Positions 55,246 to 64,000 of a DNA stretch of 64,000 nucleotides are shown here, piece by piece. The stretch lies in IMG/VR virus record IMGVR_UViG_3300009151_000035, positions 1 through 64,000 of that record. The stretch is one strand, 5' to 3'. The translations under genes were made by a program, and so were the position numbers. Numbering within the stretch: position 1 is the first letter of the stretch; each line of letters opens with the position of its first letter. Origin of the DNA: a virus. The notes below the pieces were generated by a model, which saw only the letters and a list, made by a program, of their open reading frames with translations, was not told the origin of the DNA and ran no database searches.

Positions 55246-57675
55246 ATGAGTGAACCACAACAATATATCAATGTAGGCCAAGTTGCCAACGATGGCACCG
55301 GGGAATCTCTGCGCGATGCGTTTAACGCAGTAAACAACAATTTTGCCAATGTGTGGGCTGCTGGCCCTGTAAACTCGCAAGTTGTTATTTCCTACAACCG
55401 TGTCAGTACAAACGAAACCAATCTTGATCTAATCTTGGCTGGCAATGGCATAGGCAATGTCACAGTGGCCAGCACTACTGTGCCTAGCATTGATGCAGTA
55501 TATGATTTGGGCAGGGCCAATCGAAGATGGGACGAAATTCATGCTGTTTACTACTATGGTAATGGTGCTTATTTAACAGGTATCACAGGCAACGGTGGTG
55601 GTGGTCCAAATGTGTATTTCAGCCAAGGCGCACCTGGCAATGCCAGCATAGGCGACATCTGGATTGAGTCAGACACTGGTGTTCAGTATATTTACTTTAA
55701 TGACGACACTTCAAATCAGTGGGCTGAGATGGAAGCCTATCAAAGTTTCAGTTCAGGTGGCAATGGAACAGCCAACACTGGCAATTGGGCATTTAGTGGC
55801 AATAACTTTTACAATCTCAATGGCGGAAATATAACTAACGGTGACCTCACTCATGGTTACACAGCAGGAATAAACATCCCTACCAATGGCGATGCCAATG
55901 CTATTTTGTTAAACAATACCTACGGTAATATTATATTGCAGGCAGGAGCCAATTCTGATCCTACTGCTACCTGGATATTTGGCAATGATGGCAATTTAAC
56001 CATCCCAGGCAATGCCACCATTCAGCCACTCGGCGATGATCTCACAATTGACGCTTCGACTGGCAATGTGTATGTCAAGAGCAAAGGGCATACATTCTTA
56101 TTTGATGCCAATGGTGTTGGACGCTTTGTCATGCCCGACAATGGTAAGATTGCCGCAGACTCAAACTTATCAATCAATGTGGGTGACTGGGCCAACAGTG
56201 CCGGTAGCCTTTGGACCTTTCATGCAGATGGCAATACAACATTGCCTGGAAATTCAACAATAACCACATCTGAAGGTGCATTCTTAACCACACGAACATT
56301 CAGTGGCAATGCCTACACTCAACAAAATCAGGACACAAATACTTGGGAAATTTATCCTGAAGATGATGTCACAGGACCAAACTCTGCGTGGGCTTGGATC
56401 AAAGCATCTTTATACACAGCGGATACACCTGAAGTGTTTATTGAAAATCAAAAGGGCAGTGACGGTGTTCCACATCGTTGGACATTTGATGCCAATGGCA
56501 ACTTAACGCTACCAGCCAACACATTTGCTGTAAATTATGCCAACGGCGATCCAGTATCATTGGGTGGCGGGGCAACCAATCTCATTGCCAACGGTAACAG
56601 CTATGCCAACATAGCCACAGCAGACGGCAATTTGGTGGTTAATGTGGGCACGGATGGCTACGGAACTTGGACATTTGAAACAGGCACGGGCAATTTAATT
56701 GGCCCAGGTAATGCCAGTCAAGGTGCTGGCATTGTGTTCAGCACAGAACAAAGTGTTTACATCCGTGAGGACATGGGGCAACTAAACATCGATGCTTTCC
56801 ACACAGTAATCACAAGCAATTCTGGCAACATTGGCAACATCCAATCTTGGAACTTTGACAACGATGGTAACTTGACTGTGCCGGGCAACATAATCGGCAA
56901 CAATCTTGGCAATCCAATGTATATCACCGGCGCAACTGCTAATGTTGACGGTCTGGCAGGGTCATTGGTATTAAGTGGTGGTAGCACAATTAACGGGTTC
57001 AGCGGAATTCCTTCTGCTGGTGGAACATTGGAATTAAATGGTGGTAATGCAACTGGGTGTGCAACTGTGGGCGGCAGTGTTCTAATTAATGCAGGACAAG
57101 GAGACGGTGGCTGGGGGGATATAACTCTAACAGTCAACTCAAAATCCACAGTGTTCAACTACGCTGGTCAAGCGATACTGCCTGCGGTCAAGATCGGCAC
57201 AGAAAATAGTTACGATCCAGGTAATCCTTACGAAGGTGAGCAGTTGGGCCTATACGGCACACGCAGAATCATATCACCTAACTCGGGCGGCACCAATCAA
57301 GTTACGGTGTCGACTATTATACAAAGTCCACAGTTTGGATCTCCACAGGTGGTCTACACTGCATACAACGCAAATGTCTGGGCATTTAAAATGACCATGC
57401 GTATTCAACACGGTGCCGGCACATCACCAACACCACAAAATATGCAGATGGCTGATATTTTTGCCGCAAGAAATGATTCGGGCGACATAACTTACAGCAT
57501 AACCAATCGACTCAAAACAGATCCAACCGAAGATGATGTGGTGATTGTTCCTGCCTATGATCCCATCTACGGCACCATGTTCATCAATGCCACTGCTACT
57601 GGTAACGGAACAGCCAGCAATGGATCATACTACTTTACATTCGATGTTGTAGAATTTAACCAGACATACGACTAA
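55246..57675 (+). CDS. Tail fibre protein 1, 809 aa
   Basis: The front YINVGQVANDGTGESLRDAF and VNNNFANVW is a short attachment domain known from T4-like fibre genes. Then the protein is made of short beta repeats rich in Gly/Asn/Thr (GNLTLPAN, WTFDANGNLTLP, ANGDPVSLGG, repeated), typical of trimeric fibre shafts. The C-terminal 200 residues (from about 610) are globular and end with YYFTFDVVEFNQTYD, a candidate tip. Sequence WTFDANGNLTLP with NYANGDPVS is shared with the next gene (WIFDNTGNLTLP, NYANGDPVS), so the two are related. Function: host recognition, inferred. Confidence 0.85.
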   Translation: MSEPQQYINVGQVANDGTGESLRDAFNAVNNNFANVWAAGPVNSQVVISYNRVSTNETNLDLILAGNGIGNVTVASTTVPSIDAVYDLGRANRRWDEIHAVYYYGNGAYLTGITGNGGGGPNVYFSQGAPGNASIGDIWIESDTGVQYIYFNDDTSNQWAEMEAYQSFSSGGNGTANTGNWAFSGNNFYNLNGGNITNGDLTHGYTAGINIPTNGDANAILLNNTYGNIILQAGANSDPTATWIFGNDGNLTIPGNATIQPLGDDLTIDASTGNVYVKSKGHTFLFDANGVGRFVMPDNGKIAADSNLSINVGDWANSAGSLWTFHADGNTTLPGNSTITTSEGAFLTTRTFSGNAYTQQNQDTNTWEIYPEDDVTGPNSAWAWIKASLYTADTPEVFIENQKGSDGVPHRWTFDANGNLTLPANTFAVNYANGDPVSLGGGATNLIANGNSYANIATADGNLVVNVGTDGYGTWTFETGTGNLIGPGNASQGAGIVFSTEQSVYIREDMGQLNIDAFHTVITSNSGNIGNIQSWNFDNDGNLTVPGNIIGNNLGNPMYITGATANVDGLAGSLVLSGGSTINGFSGIPSAGGTLELNGGNATGCATVGGSVLINAGQGDGGWGDITLTVNSKSTVFNYAGQAILPAVKIGTENSYDPGNPYEGEQLGLYGTRRIISPNSGGTNQVTVSTIIQSPQFGSPQVVYTAYNANVWAFKMTMRIQHGAGTSPTPQNMQMADIFAARNDSGDITYSITNRLKTDPTEDDVVIVPAYDPIYGTMFINATATGNGTASNGSYYFTFDVVEFNQTYD

Positions 57676-57685
57676 GGAATAATAA

Positions 57686-59914
57686 ATGTCAGCAAACATA
57701 ACACCATTTAACTCGGACGGCGGGTTTACTACAGCAGGCAATATTACTGGCGGCACTGCAAATCTTGTTGCTATCAATGGACCATCTGATGCTTTCTTTG
57801 ATATCAAAGTAACAGATTCTGGCCCGGGTGCTTCTTTACAATTAGGCGATTGGGACATAGCAGGCTTCCCTAAATCATTGGTTCAAGTTAGCGATAATGT
57901 GCATATTGTCACTGGCGTTACCACTGGTGGCGGCGATTGGAACTTTGATACTAATGGCGATGTAACAGTTCCAGGAGATATTCTTGCCCAGGAAGGCAAT
58001 GATTTAGCTGTTCAAGTTTTTAATCCTACTGCCGAAGGCGGTGTAACTTATGTTGTTCAAAATCGTCAAGTTGATCTTGACTACGACAGAACCACACAGT
58101 TTGAAGTAGCTCCGGCCAACATTATATTGTCTACCGATGTTAGTGGCAATAGATACCAATGGATTTTTGACAACACTGGTAATTTAACTCTACCAACCGA
58201 TTCGTTCCGAGTCAACTATGCCAACGGCGATCCAGTAAGTATAAGTGGCACCTATGGTGATTCAAATGTTGTATCATTGATGGGGGCATTTGATAACAAT
58301 CCTATTGGTAATATATCATCAATCAGTAATATAGGGTCAATCAATAATGTAGGGTCAATAGAAGTCAACGGCGATGGCAGCTATTATATCTATCAAAATC
58401 CCACTGGAGCAGGTGCCAGCATCGGCATGTATTATAACGAACAACAAAACGGATTTAATATTGATGCTAATGGGGTTGGCATTTATACTTCTGATGGCTC
58501 CTATCACAATTGGCTGTTTGGCACAGATGCCGTCACTACATTCCCTGGCAGTATACAAGGGTCCGAAGGGCAAACCTGGACAATTCAAGGTGGCAATAGT
58601 GTGCCTTATCAAGATAGTCCACTTAATATCAGAGGCAGTCAGGGCAATGCCTCTATAGACGGTCGTGATGTTAATATTGAAGGTGGATTTGGTAACAATG
58701 GCGGCAATGTCAATATTACCGGGGGTAGTGCAATTGGTAATATACTTGGCAATGTTAACATCAACTCCGGTGCCAGCATCTGGACATTTGGCAACACAGG
58801 TAATACCACGTTCCCAAATGGTGCAGTATTCACTGGTTACGATCTTTATGCCGCTGCCAACAGTTACATAGAACTTGCTGGATCTAATGACAATACCTAT
58901 GTGGGCCTTGATAACAACAGTGTGTTTATCCAAACAGATTGGAATAATTCGCAAAAGCAATGGACATTTGATTCTGCTGGTAATTTAACATTACCTGGTA
59001 ATTTAACATTATCAAATGGTGCAGTGATTCGAGACACCGCAGGTAACGCAGTAGCATTTGGGCTCGCTGCCGGGGCAAACACACAAGGTGCAAGTGCAGT
59101 GGCCATTGGTCTTGATGCTGGTCAAAACAACCAGGGTTTTATTTCAATAGCAATTGGAGCAGGCGCTGGTGCTAATGGTCAAGGCCAAGCTGCGGTGGCC
59201 ATTGGCACAGATACTGGAGCTAATATACAAGGTATTGAAGCAATAGCTATCGGCTTTAAGGCCGCTAATCAAAACCAAGGTCAGCAATCTATAGCAATTG
59301 GTAAACGAGCTGGTTACAATAATCAAGGCAACAATTCAATCATATTGAACGCTACCGGTGATGCGTTGGATCAAACCACTGCCAACACATTCACAGTGGC
59401 CCCTGTTAGAAATGATAATTCAAATGTTGCTGAAGTTATGTTCTACAATACCGCCAGCAAAGAAATCACTTATGGCAATACTATAAGTGTTGCTGGAAAT
59501 GTTACTGGCAACTACTTTGTTGGCAACGGAAGTCAATTGTCTGGTGTTGCTACTCAGGTAACAGGATCGTGGGACGTGCCTGTGGGCAACAGCACCCAGA
59601 GTTTCACTGTGAATAGCGGCACATATAGCATGTGGGTTGATTGCAGTATCCCCAATGGTATCTTGGTTTGGAATGCCACTGCCACTGTGACCAATACCAA
59701 CGTGCCTGTAATAGGACAACAGTTTGCCTGGGTCTACAACGGTGGCGGAACGCCCATTGACTTTACCAGCATACCCAATCAGTTCGTAGGCACTGCCAAT
59801 GCCATAGTTCGTAGCAATACGGCCCCTAGTTCAACTACCAATAGATTTGACTTTGGTATCCGCAACACCAGCGGCGGTAATGTCACTGTGCGTTACGGTT
59901 ACACTGAACTTTAA
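57686..59914 (+). CDS. Tail fibre protein 2 with YadA-like head repeats, 742 aa
   Basis: Residues 1-450 are fibre shaft repeats like those of the gene before it. From about 455 to 560 come six or so tandem units of the Hep/Hag type (GASAVAIGLDAGQNNQG, FISIAIGAGAGANGQG, QQSIAIGKRAGYNNQG), as in trimeric autotransporter adhesins, where they form a left-handed parallel beta-roll. A short stalk and a C-terminal domain ending VRYGYTEL follow. The ATG is preceded by AAGGA at 57675-57679, just after the stop of fibre 1. The repeat domain suggests direct binding to surface structures. Imported adhesin modules of this kind are known in phage fibres. Confidence 0.85.
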   Translation: MSANITPFNSDGGFTTAGNITGGTANLVAINGPSDAFFDIKVTDSGPGASLQLGDWDIAGFPKSLVQVSDNVHIVTGVTTGGGDWNFDTNGDVTVPGDILAQEGNDLAVQVFNPTAEGGVTYVVQNRQVDLDYDRTTQFEVAPANIILSTDVSGNRYQWIFDNTGNLTLPTDSFRVNYANGDPVSISGTYGDSNVVSLMGAFDNNPIGNISSISNIGSINNVGSIEVNGDGSYYIYQNPTGAGASIGMYYNEQQNGFNIDANGVGIYTSDGSYHNWLFGTDAVTTFPGSIQGSEGQTWTIQGGNSVPYQDSPLNIRGSQGNASIDGRDVNIEGGFGNNGGNVNITGGSAIGNILGNVNINSGASIWTFGNTGNTTFPNGAVFTGYDLYAAANSYIELAGSNDNTYVGLDNNSVFIQTDWNNSQKQWTFDSAGNLTLPGNLTLSNGAVIRDTAGNAVAFGLAAGANTQGASAVAIGLDAGQNNQGFISIAIGAGAGANGQGQAAVAIGTDTGANIQGIEAIAIGFKAANQNQGQQSIAIGKRAGYNNQGNNSIILNATGDALDQTTANTFTVAPVRNDNSNVAEVMFYNTASKEITYGNTISVAGNVTGNYFVGNGSQLSGVATQVTGSWDVPVGNSTQSFTVNSGTYSMWVDCSIPNGILVWNATATVTNTNVPVIGQQFAWVYNGGGTPIDFTSIPNQFVGTANAIVRSNTAPSSTTNRFDFGIRNTSGGNVTVRYGYTEL

Positions 59915-59926
59915 GGGTTAGCCCAC

Positions 59927-59934
59927 GGTAAATA
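59927..59934 (+). promoter_or_regulatory. GGTAAATA late-promoter-like box before fibre 3
   Basis: CACGGTAAATACTAAG lies in the 27-base gap between fibre 2 and fibre 3; the box ends 7 bases before the ATG. The surrounding ACGGTAAATA is the same as in front of gp20. Confidence 0.5.
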
Positions 59935-59941
59935 CTAAGAT

Positions 59942-61060
59942 ATGGCAACCACACTGAATTTTCCCACCAATCCCACGCTGAATCAGCTGTATACCTTCGG
60001 CGGCAAAACTTGGATTTGGACCGGCCAAGCCTGGCGACTGAATCCACAAGGTGCTATCAACAGCATCATAATTGGCAACACTGATCCAGCTGCTGGTACT
60101 TTTACTACTCTTACAGCCGACACTTTAAATGTAACCAATGAAGTAGTTTATGCCAACTTGATCGCTGGAAATCTTACAGTTAGCAATGTCAGTGTGTCGG
60201 GCAATGTAAATTCAGCATTGAACGTGCGCGGAAATGTCACAGGTACTAATGTCATTACAGGTGGTGATGTTATTGCATCTGGCAATATCAGCACACTTGC
60301 TGAGATCAGCGCACTAGGCAATATAACAACTGATGCATATTTTGTTGGTGACGGCAGTCAACTTTCAAATGTCACTGCTGGCTCGCAGATCGTGTCAGGT
60401 AACAGCAATGTAGCTATACAAGGCACAGGTGGCAATGTTGCTGTGGGTGTTCACGGTGTATCAAATGTAGCAGTTTTTACTCCTACTGGGCTGCAAACAT
60501 CAAACATCAACGCAACAGCTAATATTTCTGCACAGTATTTTGTTGGTAATGGCAGCCAACTTACTGGTATTTTAGCTACTGCTGGCAGCCAAATTGACAA
60601 CGGTACCAGTAATGTTAAAATTCCTGGCGCCAATGCCAATGTCTCAGTCAGTGTCAACGGCACCGCAAATGTGGCAGTTTTTAGTCCCACCCAGCTGAGT
60701 GTAGCAGGCAATGTTGTGGCTAATAACTTTGTAGGCAGCGGGCAAGCACTAACAGGTGTGCTGGCTGATCGCGGTGGTGATTCAAACAATTGGAACACGC
60801 TGACTGAAATGGGTGTGTACACGGTAAATAGAACAAGTTGGTCAGGAACCAGTGGCACTCCGTTGGACAGCCAGGTTTTTGTAGGGTTATTAGAAGTGGT
60901 AAACAGCACAGATACTGCTATTACACAGGTATTTTATCCAGGCACAACAGAGCCAGGAGACCAAAAAATACAGTGGGATCGCAGTAAATGGGGCGGAACA
61001 TGGACTAGTTGGATCAAGATTGTGAATGATTTCCAAATAGTCACAGGCGGTGATTTTTAA
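59942..61060 (+). CDS. Tail fibre protein 3 with pyocin-knob-like C terminus, 372 aa
   Basis: The front has LNFPTNPTLNQLYTFGGKTW and WIWTGQAWRLN, a capsule-like beta motif usual at the base of fibres. The shaft shows Gly/Asn/Val repeats (SGNVNSALNVRGNVTGTNV and similar) and two YFVGNGSQLTG units. The last 95 residues read NNWNTLTEMGVYTVNRTSW, then QVFYPGTT and QWDRSKWGGTWTSWIKI, which fits the pyocin-knob domain of receptor-binding proteins. Length is shorter than the other fibres. The GNGSQL units recur in fibres 2 and 4. Function: receptor binding, inferred. Confidence 0.85.
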   Translation: MATTLNFPTNPTLNQLYTFGGKTWIWTGQAWRLNPQGAINSIIIGNTDPAAGTFTTLTADTLNVTNEVVYANLIAGNLTVSNVSVSGNVNSALNVRGNVTGTNVITGGDVIASGNISTLAEISALGNITTDAYFVGDGSQLSNVTAGSQIVSGNSNVAIQGTGGNVAVGVHGVSNVAVFTPTGLQTSNINATANISAQYFVGNGSQLTGILATAGSQIDNGTSNVKIPGANANVSVSVNGTANVAVFSPTQLSVAGNVVANNFVGSGQALTGVLADRGGDSNNWNTLTEMGVYTVNRTSWSGTSGTPLDSQVFVGLLEVVNSTDTAITQVFYPGTTEPGDQKIQWDRSKWGGTWTSWIKIVNDFQIVTGGDF

Positions 61061-61081
61061 GGCAAAAATAGGAAAAATAAA

Positions 61082-64000
61082 ATGTCGAATACAATTTTAA
61101 TCAAACGCTCAGGTACAGCAAATGCTGTTCCTGCTAGTGGCAATTTAGCACTAGGCGAGCTGGCAATCAATTACACAGACGGCAATTTATTTTACAAAGA
61201 TGGCGCCGGAACGGTCCAAACCATTGCCAGCAAACAGTTTGTATCTGTATCAGGCAATATTACAGGTGCCAATGTCAACGCTGCAGGATTGAGTCTTAGT
61301 GGCAATGTGCTCAGCCCAATCAACAGCACATCAAATATCACCACTACAGGCAATGTTGCTGGCAATTATATATTAGGTAATGGTTATTTCTTGACTGGTG
61401 TGATCACATCAGTTGCAAATATCAACCTTGGAAATTCAAATGTCACAGTTGTAAGCTCAGGTGGTAACATCACAGTTGGTGTAGGTGGAACATCAAATGT
61501 GGTTGTGTTTGCCACAACTGGGCAGTATACAACTGGTGAAATCAGTGCAACTGGTAACATAACCGGCAATTACTTCATTGGTAATGGTAGTCAGTTGACA
61601 GGTGTTGCGGCCAGCAGTGTTGATGCCAACAATCTAATTGGCAACACACTTAGCTCAAATGTAATTTACTCAAGTTTGACTTCAGTTGGCACACTCAGCA
61701 GTTTGTCAGTAAGTGGTACTGTTACTGGCGGCAATTTGTCAACAGGCGGTAACATCAGTGCAGGCGGTAATATCACTGGTGGCAATATTACTACTTCTGG
61801 CTCTAGCGGCAATATTTTTGGTGCTAATGTAATCAGCGGTACCACACTCAGTGCTACATCAGCTGTGGTCACATCTAGCATCAGTGCAACAGGCACTGTA
61901 AATTTTGCGAGCTCGGGCAATATTAGCTTAGGCAATGTGGGCAATGTTCATATTGACGGCGGATCAAATGGATATTTGTTGACCACTGATGGCTCAGGTA
62001 ACTTGACCTGGACACAAACAGCATCTACCAGTTTGATTTTCAATGGCTTCAGTAATGTAACAATTCCCGCAGCCAATGGTAATGTGTTGATCAATGCCAA
62101 TGCTGCTGTAGATCAGCAATGGAACTTTGATACCACTGGCAATTTGGCATTCCCAGGTGGCGGTATTATCTATGGTAACCCATACACACCAAGCGGTTCT
62201 CCAGGCAATACAATTACTCTTCAACCAGCAGGTTCAGGAGTTACAACTACTCAGCAGTTGTTAATCTACCCAACAGCAATGGATGGCGACCACATACACT
62301 TGACCAGTGGCAATCTGTTACAGACAGAACTATTCTTGGGTAGTGATGATTTTTATGTGAAGTTGGCCAACACTGGCAATATTGTACTCAACAGTAGTGG
62401 CAATACTGGTCAATGGGTATTTGATACAACTGGCAATTTGTCAGCATCAGGCAATATCATAACCACAGCCAATGTTAATGGTGCCAATTTCAACGGTAAT
62501 GTGTTTGGTACCACTGTAAGTGCAAGTGGCAATATAACAGGCGGTAATTTAAATGCTGCAGGATTGAGTCTAAGTGGCAATGTGCTCAGTGACTTAAACT
62601 CAACCAGCAACATCACTACATCGGCTAATGTCACTGCTGCAAACTTTGCTACCTCAGGAGCAAGTGGAAACATCACTGGGGCTAATGTTATTGAAGCAGT
62701 AACTTTGTCAGCCACTTCAGGTGTGCTCACAGCCAACTTGAGTTTGAGTGGCAATGTATTGAGCGATCTAAACTCAACCAGCAACATCACTACATCAGCT
62801 AATATCACAGGTGGTAACATACTGTTTGGATCTGGTGTTGTTAGTGGCACAGGCAACATCATCAGTGGTAATTTGAATGCGGCCGGACTGAGTTTGAGTT
62901 CAAATGTTTTGTCAGAACTGAATTCCACCTCAAACATCACTACAACTGCCAACATTACAGGCGGTAATATACTAGGCGGTTCTGGTATAATTTCTACTTC
63001 TGGCAATATAACAGGTGGAAATCTAAACGCTGCTGGATTGAGTCTAAGTTCCAATGTTGTTTCAGACTTAAACTCTACTAGTAACATTACCACAAGCGCC
63101 AATATTTCAGGCGGCAATGTGCTGTCAACTTATTTGTCAGCCAGTGGCAACGTTGATGGGTCAAATGTAAATGTTAGCACAATACTATACACTTCAAATA
63201 TCATTGGCAGAGTTGATTCTCTAACATTTGAAACTGCTAGCAATGGTAATGTTAACCTATACCCAAATGGAACTGGTAATATTGTTCTTGCTAACACCAT
63301 TATCAATAACCTAGCAGAACCGCTACAGAATCAAGACGCGGCGACCAAGTACTATGTTGATAATTTGGCATCAACTGGATTGACATTCCATGCACCAGTA
63401 TTTGCTACTACTAACACAGACTTGGCCACAGCCACAGGTGGCTCAATCACATACGCACAACCAAATGGCGCGGCAAACGGCATTGGTGCAACACTAACCA
63501 CTACTGGGTCATTTGACTTAATTGACACCGCTAACATTCAAATAGTCGGCACTAGAGTGTTGGTCAAGAACGAAGGCAATGGCGTATATAACGGTGTTTA
63601 CACCTGGTCCAATGCCACAGTTATTGTGCGTTCAACTGATACTGACCAATACGGTTCGGACAGTACAGAATCATTCAGCATCAATGATTACTTCTTCACA
63701 CAGAGTGGTAATGTGAATGCTGGTGCTGCTTTTGTTGTTAGCGCCCCACCGGGTGTTATTACATTTGGCACCTCAAATATTGAATTCAGCCAATTCAGTA
63801 GCACTCAAGTTTATTCAGCCAACACTCAAGCTGGTTTGAGTTTGATTGGCACAGTATTCAGTGCCAAAACTGATAATGTTACCACAGCATTTGATGGTGG
63901 TGGTAATATTGTTGTTAAAGCCAGTGCTCAACTCACAACACCAAATATTGGCAATGCAACTGGCACAACATTAAGTCTAACCAGCACTGTTACTGCTGGC
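61082..64000 (+). CDS. Tail fibre protein 4, N-terminal 973 residues (cut by window edge)
   Basis: The ATG at 61082 opens a frame that reaches base 64000 without a stop. The front, MSNTILIKRSGTANAVPAS and LALGELAINYTDGNLFYKDG, is the shared attachment module of many phage fibres. The shaft consists of Gly/Asn/Thr/Ser beta repeats, with at least five copies of a unit of the form AAGLSLSGNVLSDLNSTSNI between 61285 and 63126. From about residue 740 it reads LQNQDAATKYYVDN, then TRVLVKNEGNGVYNGVYTW, a pair of motifs common in fibre and neck-appendage proteins and shared with the giant protein. The rest lies outside the window. Confidence 0.85.
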   Translation, partial: MSNTILIKRSGTANAVPASGNLALGELAINYTDGNLFYKDGAGTVQTIASKQFVSVSGNITGANVNAAGLSLSGNVLSPINSTSNITTTGNVAGNYILGNGYFLTGVITSVANINLGNSNVTVVSSGGNITVGVGGTSNVVVFATTGQYTTGEISATGNITGNYFIGNGSQLTGVAASSVDANNLIGNTLSSNVIYSSLTSVGTLSSLSVSGTVTGGNLSTGGNISAGGNITGGNITTSGSSGNIFGANVISGTTLSATSAVVTSSISATGTVNFASSGNISLGNVGNVHIDGGSNGYLLTTDGSGNLTWTQTASTSLIFNGFSNVTIPAANGNVLINANAAVDQQWNFDTTGNLAFPGGGIIYGNPYTPSGSPGNTITLQPAGSGVTTTQQLLIYPTAMDGDHIHLTSGNLLQTELFLGSDDFYVKLANTGNIVLNSSGNTGQWVFDTTGNLSASGNIITTANVNGANFNGNVFGTTVSASGNITGGNLNAAGLSLSGNVLSDLNSTSNITTSANVTAANFATSGASGNITGANVIEAVTLSATSGVLTANLSLSGNVLSDLNSTSNITTSANITGGNILFGSGVVSGTGNIISGNLNAAGLSLSSNVLSELNSTSNITTTANITGGNILGGSGIISTSGNITGGNLNAAGLSLSSNVVSDLNSTSNITTSANISGGNVLSTYLSASGNVDGSNVNVSTILYTSNIIGRVDSLTFETASNGNVNLYPNGTGNIVLANTIINNLAEPLQNQDAATKYYVDNLASTGLTFHAPVFATTNTDLATATGGSITYAQPNGAANGIGATLTTTGSFDLIDTANIQIVGTRVLVKNEGNGVYNGVYTWSNATVIVRSTDTDQYGSDSTESFSINDYFFTQSGNVNAGAAFVVSAPPGVITFGTSNIEFSQFSSTQVYSANTQAGLSLIGTVFSAKTDNVTTAFDGGGNIVVKASAQLTTPNIGNATGTTLSLTSTVTAG
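62556..63126 (+). repeat. Imperfect repeats in fibre 4
   Basis: Copies starting near 62556, 62740, 62879 and 63031, with an older one near 61285, encode the pattern GLSLS-NV-SxLNSTSNITT-ANI-GGN. They are 70-90 bases long, spaced about 140-185 bases and identical in most positions, with synonymous changes. Such blocks are likely to recombine and change fibre length. Confidence 0.75.

Noticed and set aside
1-64000. CRISPR array, insertion sequence, integrase or attachment site
   Set aside because: No regularly spaced direct repeats, transposase motifs or tyrosine/serine recombinase genes were seen. Repeats present are coding repeats of fibre and tape measure genes.

Overview
The window is part of the late region, plus some recombination and transcription genes, of a large tailed phage with a contractile tail (T4-like myovirus). 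Recognisable T4-type proteins are: baseplate wedge gp6, gp25 and gp53; a gp5-type spike; hub protein gp26; portal gp20; prohead core gp67; prohead protease gp21; scaffold gp22; major capsid gp23; late sigma factor gp55; and the Mre11/Rad50-like pair gp47/gp46. No photosynthesis, integrase or tRNA genes are visible, so the host cannot be named. The fibre proteins and the accessory genes resemble those of aquatic T4-like phages.

Layout. (1) Bases 1-29123, minus strand: tail fibre and baseplate. From its promoter end (29.1 kb) it reads: tail/baseplate protein of 733 aa, gp53-like, hub-like 962 aa, gp5-like spike, 467-aa structural protein, gp25, gp6, one giant 15.6-kb gene (5191 aa), a 52-aa protein, a 207-aa protein and a fibre gene cut by the window edge. 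Most of these genes overlap or abut. (2) 29180-36763, plus strand: a strong host-type promoter, then gp55, gp47, two unknown genes, gp46, two tandem radical SAM proteins and a GIY-YIG nuclease. (3) 36764-37136: a non-coding, hairpin-rich stretch, possibly a structured RNA. (4) 37156-39491, minus strand: three small unknown genes, one of them acetyltransferase-like, a small gene without a standard early start codon, and gp26. (5) 39501-48957, plus strand: tape measure protein with a built-in peptidase, then the head block gp20, small protein, gp67, gp21, gp22, gp23, closed by a classic terminator. (6) 48975-53609: an accessory island with two fucosyltransferase-like proteins, a third radical SAM protein, a membrane desaturase/hydroxylase and, on the opposite strand, a TPR-glycosyltransferase. 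(7) 53743-64000, plus strand: a virion protein, a Rossmann-like protein whose ribosome site lies inside a terminator hairpin, and four successive tail-fibre genes, the last cut by the window edge.

How it fits together. gp55 is probably made from the host-type promoter and then directs RNA polymerase to late promoters. About a dozen nnTAAATA boxes (five of them exactly GGTAAATA, three TATAAATA) lie just upstream of late genes on both strands and are the likely gp55 sites. The tape measure carries an M15-type peptidase domain while the gp5-like spike lacks the T4 lysozyme domain, so cell-wall opening may have moved from spike to tape measure. The giant protein and the fibre genes share sequence modules, pointing to domain shuffling among adhesive virion proteins. 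The accessory island suggests modification of glycans or lipids, of virion or host, but no substrate can be read from sequence.
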